Assembly: GCA_039519185.1 (NCBI GenBank)
Contig: CM076847.1
Location: 78,467,100-78,531,099 of the forward strand
Source of the DNA: Astragalus membranaceus
Lineage: Eukaryota > Streptophyta > Magnoliopsida > Fabales > Fabaceae
DNA length: 64,000 nt
Direction: 5' to 3'
A program made the translations under genes and the position numbers. This document shows positions 42,501 to 54,690 of the stretch, piece by piece. The notes beneath the pieces were generated by a model. It was not told the DNA's origin. It was given only the letters and a program-made list of their open reading frames with translations, and searched no databases. Within the stretch, counting starts at the first letter, position 1; each line of letters opens with the position of its first letter.

Positions 42501-45500
42501 GTGTGGAGAGATGGCCAAACTTCATCTCAGATCCCGATTGTTTATCTCTGTAAGACTTAACTTTAGGACAATAATTTATCCATCTTCATGTGCATGCTCG
42601 TTTTTTTTACCCTAATTTTTGCCTGGACCGCTCTTTGCGAGTTTTCAATCCACCGGGCGCCCTTTTTTGCCTAGGCCGCCCTTTGCGGGTTTTCAACCTA
42701 GCGAGCTTATTTTATCTTTTATTTATTATATATTTTTTAGAAAGACTTGCACTAAAGGAATATGATACCGACAAGGAAAATTAGTGATCACAGAATTGCC
42801 CCAGCATGGAGGACTTAAAGTGTTAGTGAGAATGAACCAAAAAGTCAAGTATGCACTGATAGGAGAGAATATGCGCTTTAGGGGTGGACGGGGCGGGATT
42901 AGACTTGGATGGGGAATGATGATGAAGGAAATTGACTGACTCAAACAAGAGAAACTGCACGTGGCATGCACGCTTACTAGAAGAACGCTTCACAGAGAGT
43001 CAATATTGGTTAAAACATGATATGAAAACTTTTTTTTTTGATGAACTGTTTCAGTCTTTTATCATGGGATGGATGAGATGTAATGTCTTTTTTTTGAAGG
43101 AAATACAAATGAGCTATTGATGTGAAAAACTGAGTGCCTTAGAACACCTTGAGTTTGCGTGAGGGTAAATTTTTCCAAAAAGGAAAGATTACTTCGCAAG
43201 AACATCTCGTCTCTCATCACAACATTATGATGTATACATGATGAAAATGAAATGCATGAAAGCATATTCACTTGAAGAGTGTGATTATTCTAAAAGTTTT
43301 TTCCTTTTGATGCTTTCTTTTTATGCAAGACGAAATATGAAATGCCAGTGCATCTTTGGATGATGAATGATGCAAGAATGATGCTTCTTCTCAAAATGAT
43401 TTTTATAGAGGCAAGACAAGATATGAAATGCCGATGCCCCCTTTTTCTTTTGAATGATGAAAGATGCAGGAATGATGCTTTTTTCTAAATGATGATTTTT
43501 TTTAGAGGCAAGGCAAAGTATGAAATGCCAATTCCCCTTCCTTTTTTGAAAGATGCATGCATGGAGGAATGATGTATTTGAACCAAAGTGATGAGGTTAA
43601 TGAAATGGTGCATGAATGCTACATTTTGAATAAATTTGATGATGATTTTTATTCATGATTATGAATGAGATGCTTTCTTGTTTTCATTTTTTTTTGTGCA
43701 ATGAAATGCATGATACTCACAATGATTTTTTTTTTAAAAAAAAAATGCGTGGGAAGACATGATTTTTATTGAATGGAAATGCATGCAAAATGAGAGGTTA
43801 ATGTATTATTTTTTCATGATGTGTGAAAAAGGACAACAATAATGCATGAGACGCGCTTCTAATAAGACACGATTTTTGGATTTTTCGAAAAAATTAGGGA
43901 AAAGAAAGCCTTAGTGAATGGAAACGCACACGTGCGGAGAATGCACTCCTGACAAACCTAAATGAGATAGAGAAAAATGCATGTATGAATTTTATCAAGT
44001 TTTTGTTTTATGCAATGCGAATGATGTCTCTATATGAAAATGACGGCGATAATGCGACTTGACATGCATGTGGAAAAAAAAAATGAAAACATTTTTTCGG
44101 GTTTGGTGACTGAAATTTTGGGAACATCACCTCATGTAGCCCGGTAAAAGAAAAGACTAGGATGATTTTTGAAAGTTTTGCTTTTCGCCCCTTTTTTTTT
44201 GAAAATTTTGTTTTAGGTAATGCGAGGATGTATGCAAATGATGATGTGAGGCAACCAATTGTCGTTACTCTGAGTAACTTGCATGAAACATTGAGTGGAT
44301 CCTGACTCGATACCTCACACAATATACTGAAATGCTTCGACATTTGGAAACAAACCTCACTTGATAGGGTCAAAGTGCCCCGATATCGCAGAGTAACATC
44401 TCAAATTTGTAGTGCACAAACAAATTTGAGATATTACCCTTCGTCATTCGAAGGTGCACTTTTACTCATTGAGCTTTTACATGAAGAGTTTTTCTATTTT
44501 TTCTTTGTTTAGAGAAGATGCATGCATTGGAAACCTTTCATTTTTTTCATTTTTAGTTTTGGAACATGATTTTGAAAATTATTTGGAGATGCAAATGATT
44601 TATTGAAAAAAAAGTTTTAGAAAAATGTGTTTGACGGGGTATGACCCACTCCTACGTATCCCCATTGTAATGAGGAATCAAAGCTTACGTAGTTCTACTG
44701 TGTCTTTTTTTTTTTGAAATAATGCTTATGCATGAATGCCATGTTTTGGATGAACTTGGCGAGGAGCTTTTTCCTCTTTTTTGATTATAAACGAAATGGT
44801 TAAGCTATGAAGATGATAATTGTTTTTTCATTTTTATGCAATGAAATGAAATGCAAGATGAATAAATTTTTTTTTCAAAATTGGAACTTTATTTAATGCA
44901 AATGACGCAATGATGTAATGATGCAATGATGCAATGATGCAGGATGCAAGATACTTCTTTTTTTTTGAGGTTTCTGCATAAGGAGGGTATTCACAGGCGG
45001 AATTTAGAAAACTTTCACACTGTATGCCACCTCATATAGGTGTTTAAGGGAAAATCATATCTTTTTTTTTATTTTTGAAAATCTTTGAGGGGAAAAATTA
45101 ACTGGACGAAATGCAACAATGCAGCACACGATTTGGGAAGCCCTTGTGACCTAAAAGGGGGTAGAACCTATGATCTAAGGCACTTTAGGGATAATCTTCT
45201 CATGTAGCTCTATTCACACCCTCACAAAGGCCATCAGAGCCACAGTCCCTCTCACGAAAATCCCCGTAAATGCAGCAAACTGCTAGATACGAAGCATCAT
45301 AAAAGAGCACAACTCTGATTGAAACTTTCGCGAGTAGCCAAACGGACAAAGGTCCTGATGGGCTCCCACTACTTGAATCCACTCATCCTATGGTATCCTA
45401 ATAGACCTGGGTTATGGTCTCTTTCTCCAATCATATAGCCTCAAGGTACAAGTGTGTGTGTGTGAAGGGCATTTCCTTAAAAAACTACCCCACCTGCAAA

Positions 45501-45867
45501 TGAAAATCCAGAACAGTCCAGACAATAGAAAGCAATAACATGTCGTCTACCCTAGGGTTCAATACCAATCAAATACAACTAATATAGGGTGCCGACAACA
45601 ATGCACTACTTACCTCAAGAAAGCGAGCAAAGAAGAAGGGGACATGACAAGAGAGGGGAAATATGTATGAGGGAACTAAGCATCTAAGCAAAGAAGTAAC
45701 TATCTATTATTTTAAACAAAAGCAAACATAGAAGAAGAATGCATATGGATGCAACATGCTTATGAAAAAGAAGAAGAATAGAGGCAAAGCAAGATGTTCA
45801 AATCAATCACACAAACCACACACTTAATTAACTAGGCTTGACCCACTTTTGAAAAAAATGTTTTTTT
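39599..45867 (-). other. Residual non-coding interior of the outer Ogre-like element
   Basis: No gag, pol or ORF1 can be read. The right part (about 43,950-45,889) corresponds to a leader. The 42,608-42,712 block matches sequence just downstream of pol in the inner element, and 40,130-40,215 repeats its CTGAAGGAGC phrases. The stretch is full of GATGAATG/GATGCAATG repeats. The coding part must have been lost before the inner element arrived, or this was always a coding-free derivative. Confidence 0.75.
42035..42195. repeat. About 43-bp minisatellite
   Basis: Four to five units of GAATTGAGGGCTTTTTTGAA followed by a GGAGAAATGATTGAACCC-type segment. The antisense frame across it encodes a repeating peptide (KKALNSTGSI), which I regard as a by-product. 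Confidence 0.85.
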
Positions 45868-45869
45868 AG

Positions 45870-45887
45870 TCCCCGGTGAAGTCGCCA
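45870..45887 (-). other. Primer-binding site of the outer Ogre-like element
   Basis: TGGCGACTTCACCGGGGA on the minus strand, two bases inside the 5' LTR. It differs from the inner element's site at only two positions, so the same tRNA class is implied. Confidence 0.7.
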
Positions 45888-45889
45888 GC

Positions 45890-48846
45890 TGTTGCGCCCG
45901 AAAAAGTCCCCGAGAGAGAACCTTCCTCGTTTACAACTTTTCTAAAATCAATGAAGCCGCCACCAATATTTATTAAGGAAAATATTAGGAAAAACTTTTT
46001 TGGAAGACGATTGGTCTTGCGACACTAGAGAATAGGGTTCGGGGGTTGGTTACGCGCGGGGAAGGTGTTAGCACCCCACACGTCCTCTTTACTAAGAGGG
46101 AACCTTTAATTAAATGTGTGGTTTTAGTGTGTTGACTTGAAAATACTTAATCTTGCCTCTCTACTTCTTATTGAAAAATTCTTAATGAAAATCTTTATTT
46201 ATCATGAAAAAAAGGGGGAAAAATGGGTTTTTAGAAAAAAACGCTTGACGGGACATGGCCCGCTCCTACGTATCTCCCGGTGCGATGGAGAACTCAAAGC
46301 TACGTAGTTCTTCTTTGTCTTTTTGAAAAGTTTTTGTTTTTTTATCCTTTTTTTAGTGAGTTTTTGAAATAGGACGAGCATTTAGTGAATGATTAAACTA
46401 ACCAAGGTTATGGGTAATCACCGCTAAGTACTCTTGAAAATGAGAGTCACTACCGCCAGTCAGACGAACAAAGGTTCTGATTGACTATTAGTAGCAACCC
46501 GTTTTTTATTTGCCCTTTTGAAAGTGGTTTTTGAAAGAGATTGATTGGCACGAATGATCAAACTAACAAAGGTTATGAGTGATCATCGCTTGTTGTTCTT
46601 TTGGGAAAAAGACATCGCCACCAATGGCTAGACAAACAAAGGTTCTTTTGAAAATGATTTTAGAAAGGAAAAGATTTTTGTTCTGAAAATGATTTTGGTT
46701 TGTAAAAGTGATTCTTTTCTTTTATGAAAATAACTCTTTTCTTTTGCTATGCAAATGCTAAATTTTTTTATGGTTGTGCTTGACGAGAATGTGACTCGCT
46801 CCTACGTATCCCAAATGGGAATCAAAGCGACGTAGTTCTAAGGAGCCTTGAAAATGAAAGTCTTTTTGCTTCGGTTTTGAAAAGTGAAGGGCGTTCATAA
46901 TGATCAAACTAACAAAGGTTATGGGTGATCATTACTAAAACTTGCCTTGACTTTTGATGCTTTGGAAAATATCTTTTGAAATTGAAAGCATTCATGATAA
47001 TCAAACTAACAAGGGTTATGGGTGATTATCACTAGTAGCTTATGCATATGAAAAGATCTTTTTTTTGTTTTTGAAATTTAGGCTCTTAGGACAACCAAAC
47101 TAACAAAGGTTATGGGTGATTATCACTAGTCGCCATTTTCATGCTAAACTATTTAGGAAAGAAAGTAATGAATGCAAATCGAATCCTTAGGCAAGCAACA
47201 ATCTCACTTGAATTCTTGAGCAAATATTAGCCTAGACTACACATGTTAGACCACAACACATAAATAGGAAAAGAAGAAACTTGAATTGGGCATTAAGCAA
47301 AAATATAAGAGTAGGCAAGATTGAACCTAAATGCACATCTAGTGGAAGATGCTAGGCGGGAACCATACTCAGATATTTCTACAAAACGCAAGGGAATCTA
47401 AATGCACATCTAGTGGAAGATGCAATGTAAGGAATGAGCCTATCTAAGTATTAATGATTCCACATGAGAGTTTGATTGTTTGGAAGAAATACGGGTTTGC
47501 AAGCATCAATATTATGATAAAAAGATTGCATTATTAAATAGAGGGGATGAGATAGTAAAAGGGGTGTAATTAATTACGAGAGGGTTACATCATCAAATAG
47601 GGGGTGTAGAAATTAGAGGGCCTCATAGTATTATTAAAGAAAAGGAAACAAAGATTGAGACATAAAAAAAAACAATTAAGTAAAAAGGAAGCAGCAGCTG
47701 AAAACGTGGGGGGTATGAATACCCACCCACAGTTATCTCAAACCTGAGGCTCAGTCCCACTCTCTTTGCGCCGCTGAAGGAAGAGTGAAGAGAGAGAGAA
47801 ACGAAAAATCAGGGAGGTGAGAGATAGAGAGGAGGTGCAACGATTTCCGGTGAGAGAGCGCGACGGTGAGATGGAACGGAGGGAGAAATCGCGATGGTGG
47901 CTGCCGGTGGTGGTGGCGGCCGTGTGGGTGGTATGTGGTCTTACAAGGTGTTGATTATGGTGGTTCTCTATGATGGTGGTAATGGTGTTGTTGTGTGGGA
48001 TGAGTTTTGGTGGTGATTATTTGGTGGTGGTTTTGCTTCTTCTGTTCCTTTGCTTCTTCTCTTGATTTTTGATTCTTTCTCTTTGGATTTTTGTTTATAC
48101 TGGTACTGTGTTGTCGTTTGTTTGTGGTGTGGCTGAAAGATTATCATGGAATGGATGAGGGAAGTGTTTCTGGGATAATAAAAAACCTCATGCTCTACAT
48201 TGCTTTTTTTATTTTCTGTTGCTCCCCATTTCTTCAGTCAGTGCTCCACTTTATAGAGAATGTGTGGTTGATGTGTTTGTACCGATCATGAAAAGAGAAG
48301 CAGAATAACTAAGGTGTAATTATGGTTGTTGGGTTCAGAGATGTGAAGAAGGTGGCGTGAATCAGTGAGGTGAAGGAAGCAACAACCTAGTGTATATTTA
48401 GTATGTCTTTATGTAGTAGTGTGTATTTAGAATATCCTCTTTGTGTAATAATGTGAGCTTGTGTAAATGGGAGATTTGGAGGAGTAGGTGGCGTGGGGAG
48501 AAGTGCAGCAGGGGTTGCTTGTGGAGGAGAATATAGGATGTAGCAAGTTAACCAAAAATGTAAAAAGTAAGAAGCACTTAAAAATGACTTGGCTCTACTT
48601 CTAAAAATACAATAATGGCATCCGATGACACTTTATTATATATACTTAATTCTTATTTAAAACTTAAATTATGATCTATATTTTTTGTAATAATAAAAAA
48701 AATAGTAATCCACCAAATATAAAAAGTAATGAAGATAAGTTTATTTTAGCTTTTTTTAATAAATAATTAAGTGCAAAGACAAAATACCAAAAATTCGATA
48801 TTGTTCTCTTTTATTTCAAAAAGCCGGACAAAATTAGGGTATGACA
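45890..48846 (-). repeat. Right LTR (5' LTR) of the outer Ogre-like element, complete
   Basis: 2,957 bp with TGTTGCGCCC and GGGTATGACA ends. It holds the same hairpin array as the left copy (about 46,388-47,140), except that unit 4 has lost its 3' arm through a short deletion near 46,645. TACGTA hairpins lie at 46,263-46,312 and 46,799-46,839. Short ORFs near 47,870-48,290 are GGTGGTGG-type low-complexity frames. Confidence 0.92.
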
Positions 48847-49515
48847 GACATGAGTGATGCTTGATGAAGCTGCCCTTGCAGAAAGAAACCTGCATAATGA
48901 AAGATATATCAAACAATCAAATATATATAAGTCGTTGCATAATTAACTTAAAATAAACAAACAATATAATACTTACGCGTTACCACGACTATAAATGACT
49001 TAGAGTCTGACACCATTAATAACAACCACCTCCACTCTCTCGTCATCGGTCGATGAATCAAAATCAACATTACCACCACCAATATCATGCTCAATATCAT
49101 CCTGGGACTCTGGTGCAGTAGGCATAGATAACCCAGTTGTGGGGCCCATATGTCCAGATGATGAGCCTATATGCCCAACCGGTGTGCCCATATGCCCAGT
49201 TGGTGTGCCCATATACCCAGCTGGTGTGCCCATATACCCAGCTGTTGTGCCCATATGCCCTGCTGCATACGCATTTGGTGTGCCCATATAATGCCCATGT
49301 GATGGTAAATGATACCATCCGGGGCCAGATGGAGCAGGCGGAGGTTGCGGGGCAATCGGAGCGGTAGCTGGTGGGCCCAAAAACGTATGACCCCTCATAT
49401 TCCCAATATTAAGTACCACCTCACGATTACGCCTCCTCTTAGAAGGTTCATCGGACATAGTCTTCTTCACTTTATTAGGACGTCTAGGTGGGTCGGAACC
49501 TCCTCCTGGATCCAT
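48847..49515 (-). pseudogene. CACTA transposase (Transposase_24 type), N-terminal exons
   Basis: The first coding exon starts at 49,515 (MDPGGGSDPPRRPNKVKK). It has a basic SKRRRNREVV patch and then a Pro/Gly-rich region with a tandem heptapeptide of GYMGTPA type (about six 21-bp units near 49,150-49,290), and an acidic end. A stop lies at 49,000 unless the transcript is spliced earlier. A further exon at 48,889-48,847 (acceptor TTTCATTATGCAG) leads straight into the nested element. Its reading frame continues at 16,889-16,803 on the other side, where an SITHVIRKKYFQKFHKKWSK block bridges the insertion. The donor of the first exon is not certain. Confidence 0.75.
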
Positions 49516-49635
49516 ATCTATGACAAAATAGAAACGAAATGTGATACTAACAACATTAATTATATATATTTATAAATAAATTAAAGAAAGTAAATTAATA
49601 AGAACAATATTGATATATTAATGATTCTAATAAAT

Positions 49636-49974
49636 TTAAAGACAACATAAGGAGTCAACATAAGTAGACAACATATATAAGAAAACACAAGAACAATAAT
49701 GACGTCGTTGTTCTCCATGGTCCACCCAAATCAAATAGTTAGGCCTAAACCCCCAATGATACAAGTGCTCCCTGATTTCATTATCGGTCCTAATAGGTAC
49801 ACCGTCGCAATTTAAGCATGGACATCTAATCCCCTTTTCCCGTTTAGCCAATTCATGTCGCCACGCTACCATAAGAAACTGTTCAACCCCAATTACAAAA
49901 GATTCCTTCAAACCCGCTCTTCTCGGATATAACCGATCATACACCCAATCACGATTAAATTCATACAAATTCAT
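49636..49974 (-). pseudogene. CACTA TNP2 remnant: transposase-associated domain only
   Basis: The frame begins MNLYEFNRDWVYDRLYPRR and continues through IRCPCLNCDG to EIREHLYHWGFRPNYLIWVD. This is the zinc-binding Transpos_assoc domain normally found at the N terminus of TNP2-type CACTA transposases. After the WVDHGE motif the protein runs out in unrelated residues and stops. The DDE catalytic body (Transposase_21) that should follow is absent, and the TnpA-like gene begins only about 120 bp later. An internal deletion therefore removed the catalytic gene. Confidence 0.85.
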
Positions 49975-51190
49975 CTACCCGCATTTAAGAAAACGTGTTA
50001 GATTCCCTTAACATTCCCAATAATGTATCAAGTTAGTGGCATCGATATGATCTCAGTGGAGATGATTTCGAGCCGAATATGGGGGTTAAGGACAGATCAG
50101 GCAAAACCCTTTTCCATATAAGTAGTGAAGGATCGAAGTTATTTCTAACTCCCAACCTTAAAATTGTTAGTATCGCCTCGCAATTATCTCAATGGAGATG
50201 ATTTCGAGCAAAATATGGGGGTGAGGGACGACATCACCTCACCTTTTTCCATCAACAACACACAGTCATCTAACCTAGGGTTCATGAAAACAACAATTAA
50301 TTTATTTTGAAAACTAACCGTTAGGAGATTGAGGTCCGGTGCGGTACGTGGTTCGGTGACGGTGCGCACTCCGATGCGGTTGTGAGACTTCAGACACCAA
50401 CAATTTCAATCCTAAACCATTTCAACTTCAATTTCAATAACTAACTTCAATTTCAACTATTAATTTCAATTTCAATAACTAACTTCAATTTCAACAAACA
50501 ACAATTAAACACTTTTCAGTTAAACAACTTCAATTTCAACAAACAATTTCAATTTCAACTTCATATTTTTATCCTACACAATTTCTATAAATCCTAAACC
50601 TAATCCTAAAACCTAAAACACAATTCCAATTTCTACCCAATTTCAATTTCTAATCCTAAACACAATTTCAATTTCTACCCAAACCACAATCAACAATATC
50701 ATAAAACCTAATCCTATTTTCTTCTTTCAAAACAACAATATCACAAAACTAAATTCACTAAAATTACCAAACAACAATATCACAAAACTAATTTTACAAA
50801 TCCTAACAAAACAATATCATAAAAAATAAAAATCAGTAAAAATCAAAACCTCCAAAGGTAGAGCTCCGGTGGTGAAGAGGGAGAACTCCGGTGGTGGTGA
50901 AGAGGGCGAGCTCCGGTGGTGGCGAAAAGGGAGAGCTCCGGTGAGAGAGGTTCGTGTAGGAGAGAGAGTGGAGAGAGGGCGACGTTCGCGTAGGAGAGAG
51001 AGAGGAGAGAGGGCGACGTTCGCGTAGGAGAGAGAGAGGAGCGACGGCGACAGTTGGTTGTGGTGGTGTGGTGGTGGTGGTGTGGTGGTGGTGGAAATGA
51101 GAGAAGGGAGTTTGGGTTCGGGAGAGAGAAGAGTGAGGGAGTGAGGAGAAGAGCAAATAGAGAGACAAAAATGAGGGATCTGATTCAATT
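49975..51190 (-). other. CACTA 5' region, low complexity
   Basis: A direct repeat of about 85 bp (TGGAGATGATTTCGAGC) lies near 50,060 and 50,195. A CAATTTCAATTTCAAC-rich stretch follows at 50,400-50,810. A GA/GGTGGT-rich block with two to three units of AGGGCGACGTTCGCGTAGGA lies at 50,940-51,090. The open frames over the last block (111-123 codons) are compositional artefacts. Confidence 0.65.
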
Positions 51191-51194
51191 TAAT

Positions 51195-51517
51195 TGGGGT
51201 TAGCGACAGAATTTGCGAGGGACCATTCCCTCGCTAATCCCTTCACGCTAACCGAGACTGGAACGGTCAAAATAGTTAGCGAGGGACCCTTATTTCCGTC
51301 GCTAACCCCTTGGGTTTCCGTGCTGTTCTAAATTCAGATTCCCTCCTAACAGTTAGCGACGGACTGTTCCGTTGCTAATGCCCACAATTTCGTCTCTAAT
51401 GATCAAAACAAACGAGGACCCTTATTCCCTCACAAATTTCGTCGCTAATGTCACTTTTAGCGAGGGAACAGTATTCCCTCGCTAATGTCACTCGCAAATG
51501 ACGTTTTTTTTGTAGTG
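51195..51517. repeat. CACTA right subterminal repeats and terminus
   Basis: Multiple TTAGCGAGGGAC / CCCTCGCTAAT copies in both orientations, ending in TTTTTTTTGTAGTG. They match the left end. Confidence 0.88.
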
Positions 51518-51520
51518 TTA

Positions 51521-52404
51521 GAGTGTTTACCAAAGAACATCTCAAAGATAAAACTCCTCGTCAAGTATCAACTACTACGGTAGACATATCTGCGCTCATC
51601 AAGAGAAACACAATTGATTGCTAAGACTAGTCTCACTCTCACATAAACTAATAGGCAAAAATGCACTTTTGGTCCTTTATGTTTATCTAGAATTTCAGTT
51701 TGGTCTTTTTTTTCACTTTTGTCCTTTTTGTTTCAAATTTTTAACAAACTAACTCTTTTATTATCTTTCCTCGTCCTATATGTTTTGAGTAGTTTAAATT
51801 GTTCCCTTATCATTTTAGTAAGTTTTAAATTGGTCTCTTATCATTTTAAATGACCAATTATTCTGACCTCAACTAACTCAATTCAAAGAAATAACAACTT
51901 AGTTACAAAGCTAATAAATGTGTTACTTTATTACAAATTTAAAACACAAATGACCAAAAATGCATTTTTGTCCACAAAAATACCCATACAAATATCATAT
52001 CAAAAATTATAATAGGGTTAAAAAAATTTGAGTACGTATAAATTAACCTCTTAGCAAGCTCGATCGATATAAATTTTTTTTATTGATGTTTAGTCTCCAA
52101 TTTAATGATTTAAAAAAGAGAAATGTTAGATAGTAAGAAATGAAAAGTAAGAAAAACAAAGCAAAACACTTAGTATGTAGTGTTAGTTAGTGCCTATAAT
52201 TCAGTTTCTAGTGTAATTCTTACATTTCTTACAAAACTATTCTTACTAAATAGCAGTGCTCTTTTAAAAAAACCATCAATCGTTGATCCTTAATCCTCTA
52301 TAACCAAATGGAGACTAACATTGATAAAAAGTATAATCTTTTTATTGAAGTGTAGTCTCCAATTTAGTGATTTTTTTAAAAAAATCATCAATCATTGATA
52401 CTTC
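51521..52404. other. Intergenic DNA, no recognised gene
   Basis: AT-rich. The phrase AAAATGCACTTTTGGTCCTT at about 51,659 is of a type common in legume intergenic repeats. A GAGACTAACATTGATAAAAA phrase at about 52,310 recurs just after the LINE. Confidence 0.5.
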
Positions 52405-52414
52405 ATCCCGCATG

Positions 52415-53894
52415 TGGCATCAATCTAGTAGGGTGGGATACTATTACTAAGCTCGGTCCAAGGGCGGCTTGGGAGTTAGATTCGCTACACAAGCCAACAC
52501 TGCAATGCCGGGAAAGCTTATTTGGGATCTTCATTCTCAAAAAAATAAGTTGTGGGTCAACTTGCTAACTCAAAAATATCTAGGTGATGTTCCTATTTTG
52601 CAGGTACAGAAGAAGAACAGATCTCACACATGGAACTCAATTATGAAGGCGAGGAACTTTCTCTAGAATGGTTACGACTTCAAGTTGGGGAATGGCCAGT
52701 CTTCTCTTTGGTACGCTGCTTGGACTACCTTGGGCCACTTGTTAAGATGGTCCCCTACGTGGATATTCACAACACTCAAATATCCATAGCTGATGTTACT
52801 CAAAATGGTGCCTAGAGGTTAGATGGCCTCCACACTCGATTTTCTCAACCTATTTTGGATCATATTAGAACCCCTCTACTTGCATTAACAACGATGTTTC
52901 GGATCCCTTTATCTGAAAGAGCAAGCTGGATGGCCGCTACACCGCCAACGGAGGGTATCAGTGGCTCCTTTCAAGGACTATAAACGATGTTAATGCCTCT
53001 ACTGATACTTTGTGGAACTGGATCTGGTCTCTGCCCTGTTCTGAGAAAATCAAATTTCTTATTTGGACTGGTTGTCCCAATTCAATCCCTACTGCAGTTA
53101 TGCTTCACCACTAAGGTATGAAGGACTCACCTCTTTCAATCAACCTCCTTCCCTACTAAAACTACTCATATAGATTGGTTTACTGCTGGTCTAGAAGGCT
53201 CCAATCCTCACACCTTCCTTGCTGGTTTATGGTAGTTATGGAGAGCTAGAAATTCAAGTTGTATTGCTAATGAGAATATTCCTCCTTTCAGTTGAGAATC
53301 ACTATATTGATAATTATGCTTCCCTTATCCGTGATAGTTTCAAGAATTACTCTTAGATGCAATACGCGACTAGAGTGGTCACTTGGCACCCAACGAAGGA
53401 CAAGGAGAGCAGCTAGTTTTGGGGGGGCTCTTCTGTACCTGCAGGCATGGTGATTGAATTCACGACGACTTTGCCTGGAGTACTGTTGGCGTTAGGGATA
53501 ATCTGCTTGCGGAGCTTATGGCATTGTACCACGGTCTTGGTTTCACTTGGAGCAAGGACTATTTTGATCTTCTTATTCAGACTCAAAGAATGTGCTTCAG
53601 TTGGTGACTTCTCCTCCTAATGTTTGGCACAACATGCTCGCATCATTAAGCATATCACAGACTTGTTGGATAGAGATTGGAATGTTGAGCTTCTCCACAC
53701 CCTTAGAGAAGGCAATGCGTGTGCGGGTCACTTAGCAAAGAATGGTTCTACAGGGACTCTTCATTGGGTTGATTTTGTGTCTCCTCCTGCAGGCCTCGAC
53801 CTTCACCTTCTAGCTGATGATAGTGGGGTTGAATTCTTGAGGATTTAGTTTGTGTTTTGTTTTCTTTTCCTTTCGCCTACTTGTATCCAAAAAA
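52415..53894 (+). mobile_element. 5'-truncated L1-type LINE with degenerate ORF2 end
   Basis: Flanked by a 10-bp direct repeat, ATCCCGCATG (52,405-52,414 and 53,895-53,904), with a short A tail. Broken frames spell the end of a plant LINE ORF2. First comes the post-RT region (GKLIWDLHSQKNKLWVNLLT and SHTWNSIMKARNFL, 52,469-52,666). Next is a zinc-binding-RT-like stretch (about 53,020-53,110). Then there is an RNase H-like domain (LLAELMALYHGLGFTWSK near 53,510), which ends in DRDWNVELLHTLREGN (53,624-53,848). Frameshifts and stops interrupt it, so it is a dead 5'-truncated copy. Confidence 0.88.
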
Positions 53895-53904
53895 ATCCCG
53901 CATG

Positions 53905-54690
53905 ACCAAATTGAGACTAACATTGATAAAAAAAAGTTGTAGGGAATGAACATTTTTTTTATCAGCTTAGATAAAATAACAAGTAAACACCATAAACATA
54001 CACATTATCACACAAATACATCGTTCGAACTCACAAACTACGTACCCATATCGTGTTTTTTTTGACATCTCGTACCCATTTCGTTGAACATCAATGTGTT
54101 GCTGCATGAGATATGAGATGTTGTTTTTTTCAAATAATAATAAATAACAATAAAGTCCACAATTAATGCTGCTTATAGATTGTGGTTGGTAAAGAAATGT
54201 AAGTTATAGCCGTCTAAAATAAAGCCAAAGAAATGTAAATCGGCTCATCGCCCCGTTTTATATAAAAAAATATGTAAATTTCTGGCGCACAACCATTTTG
54301 AAAATTGTTTTTCTAGTAACATGCATCCGACCATTTGAAATTTGCTTTATATAATGCTTTTATATTAATTTTTGACAAATGAAACATTTTGACATTATTG
54401 AAAATTAGGAAACATACAAAAAATACCTAACTTCTCGGCTTTCTTTAGTAAACTCATAAACTCAAATATTTTTTGTCCGTTTCAGTAAGAGCTTTGTGGA
54501 CGTCATTATCCAAGTTTGAATGTTTGCATCGATAGTGTAGCCCGTAGGGGACGAATTGCACCTTAGACAACGACATTTGAAGAGTTAGTATACCGCCTTG
54601 ACTTTTTCCATATCCTCTCTTACTCGGCACATATCTTTTAACTCTAAATATTTTAAAAATACCTTAAGTGGAGGACGTATTTACGTGTGA
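53905..54690. other. Intergenic DNA, no recognised gene
   Basis: AT-rich and without element boundaries I can identify. Confidence 0.5.

Larger units (their letters stand above)
16895..48846 (-). mobile_element. Outer Ogre-like Ty3/gypsy element, non-coding and rearranged
   Basis: The ends are TGTTGCGCCC and GGGTATGACA, and the flanking GACAT is present on both sides (16,890-16,894 and 48,847-48,851). The element sits inside a transposase exon of the CACTA element. Orientation is minus: the right LTR (45,890-48,846) is followed inward by a primer-binding site. The left LTR is interrupted at 18,868 and its last about 1 kb is gone. No gag or pol of its own remains. The leftover interior is 39,599-45,889. 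Confidence 0.88.
15175..51517 (-). mobile_element. CACTA (En/Spm) transposon, massively interrupted
   Basis: The left end starts CACTACAAAAAAACTGGTCA. The right end, read inverted, starts CACTACAAAAAAAACGTCAT. Both continue into TTTGCGAG, giving terminal inverted repeats of about 27 bp. TTA flanks both ends (15,172-15,174 and 51,518-51,520), the 3-bp target duplication expected for CACTA. Subterminal repeats of GCGAGGGAATTAGCGACGG type fill both ends. Without the nested insertion the element is about 4.4 kb and encodes transposase-related exons on the minus strand. It is non-autonomous: the TNP2 catalytic body is missing and the second gene is broken. Confidence 0.93.

Noticed and set aside
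50817..51188. Ser/Pro/His-rich frames of 111-123 codons
   Set aside because: Caused by the GA/GGTGGT minisatellite in the CACTA 5' region; two overlapping frames are equally open.
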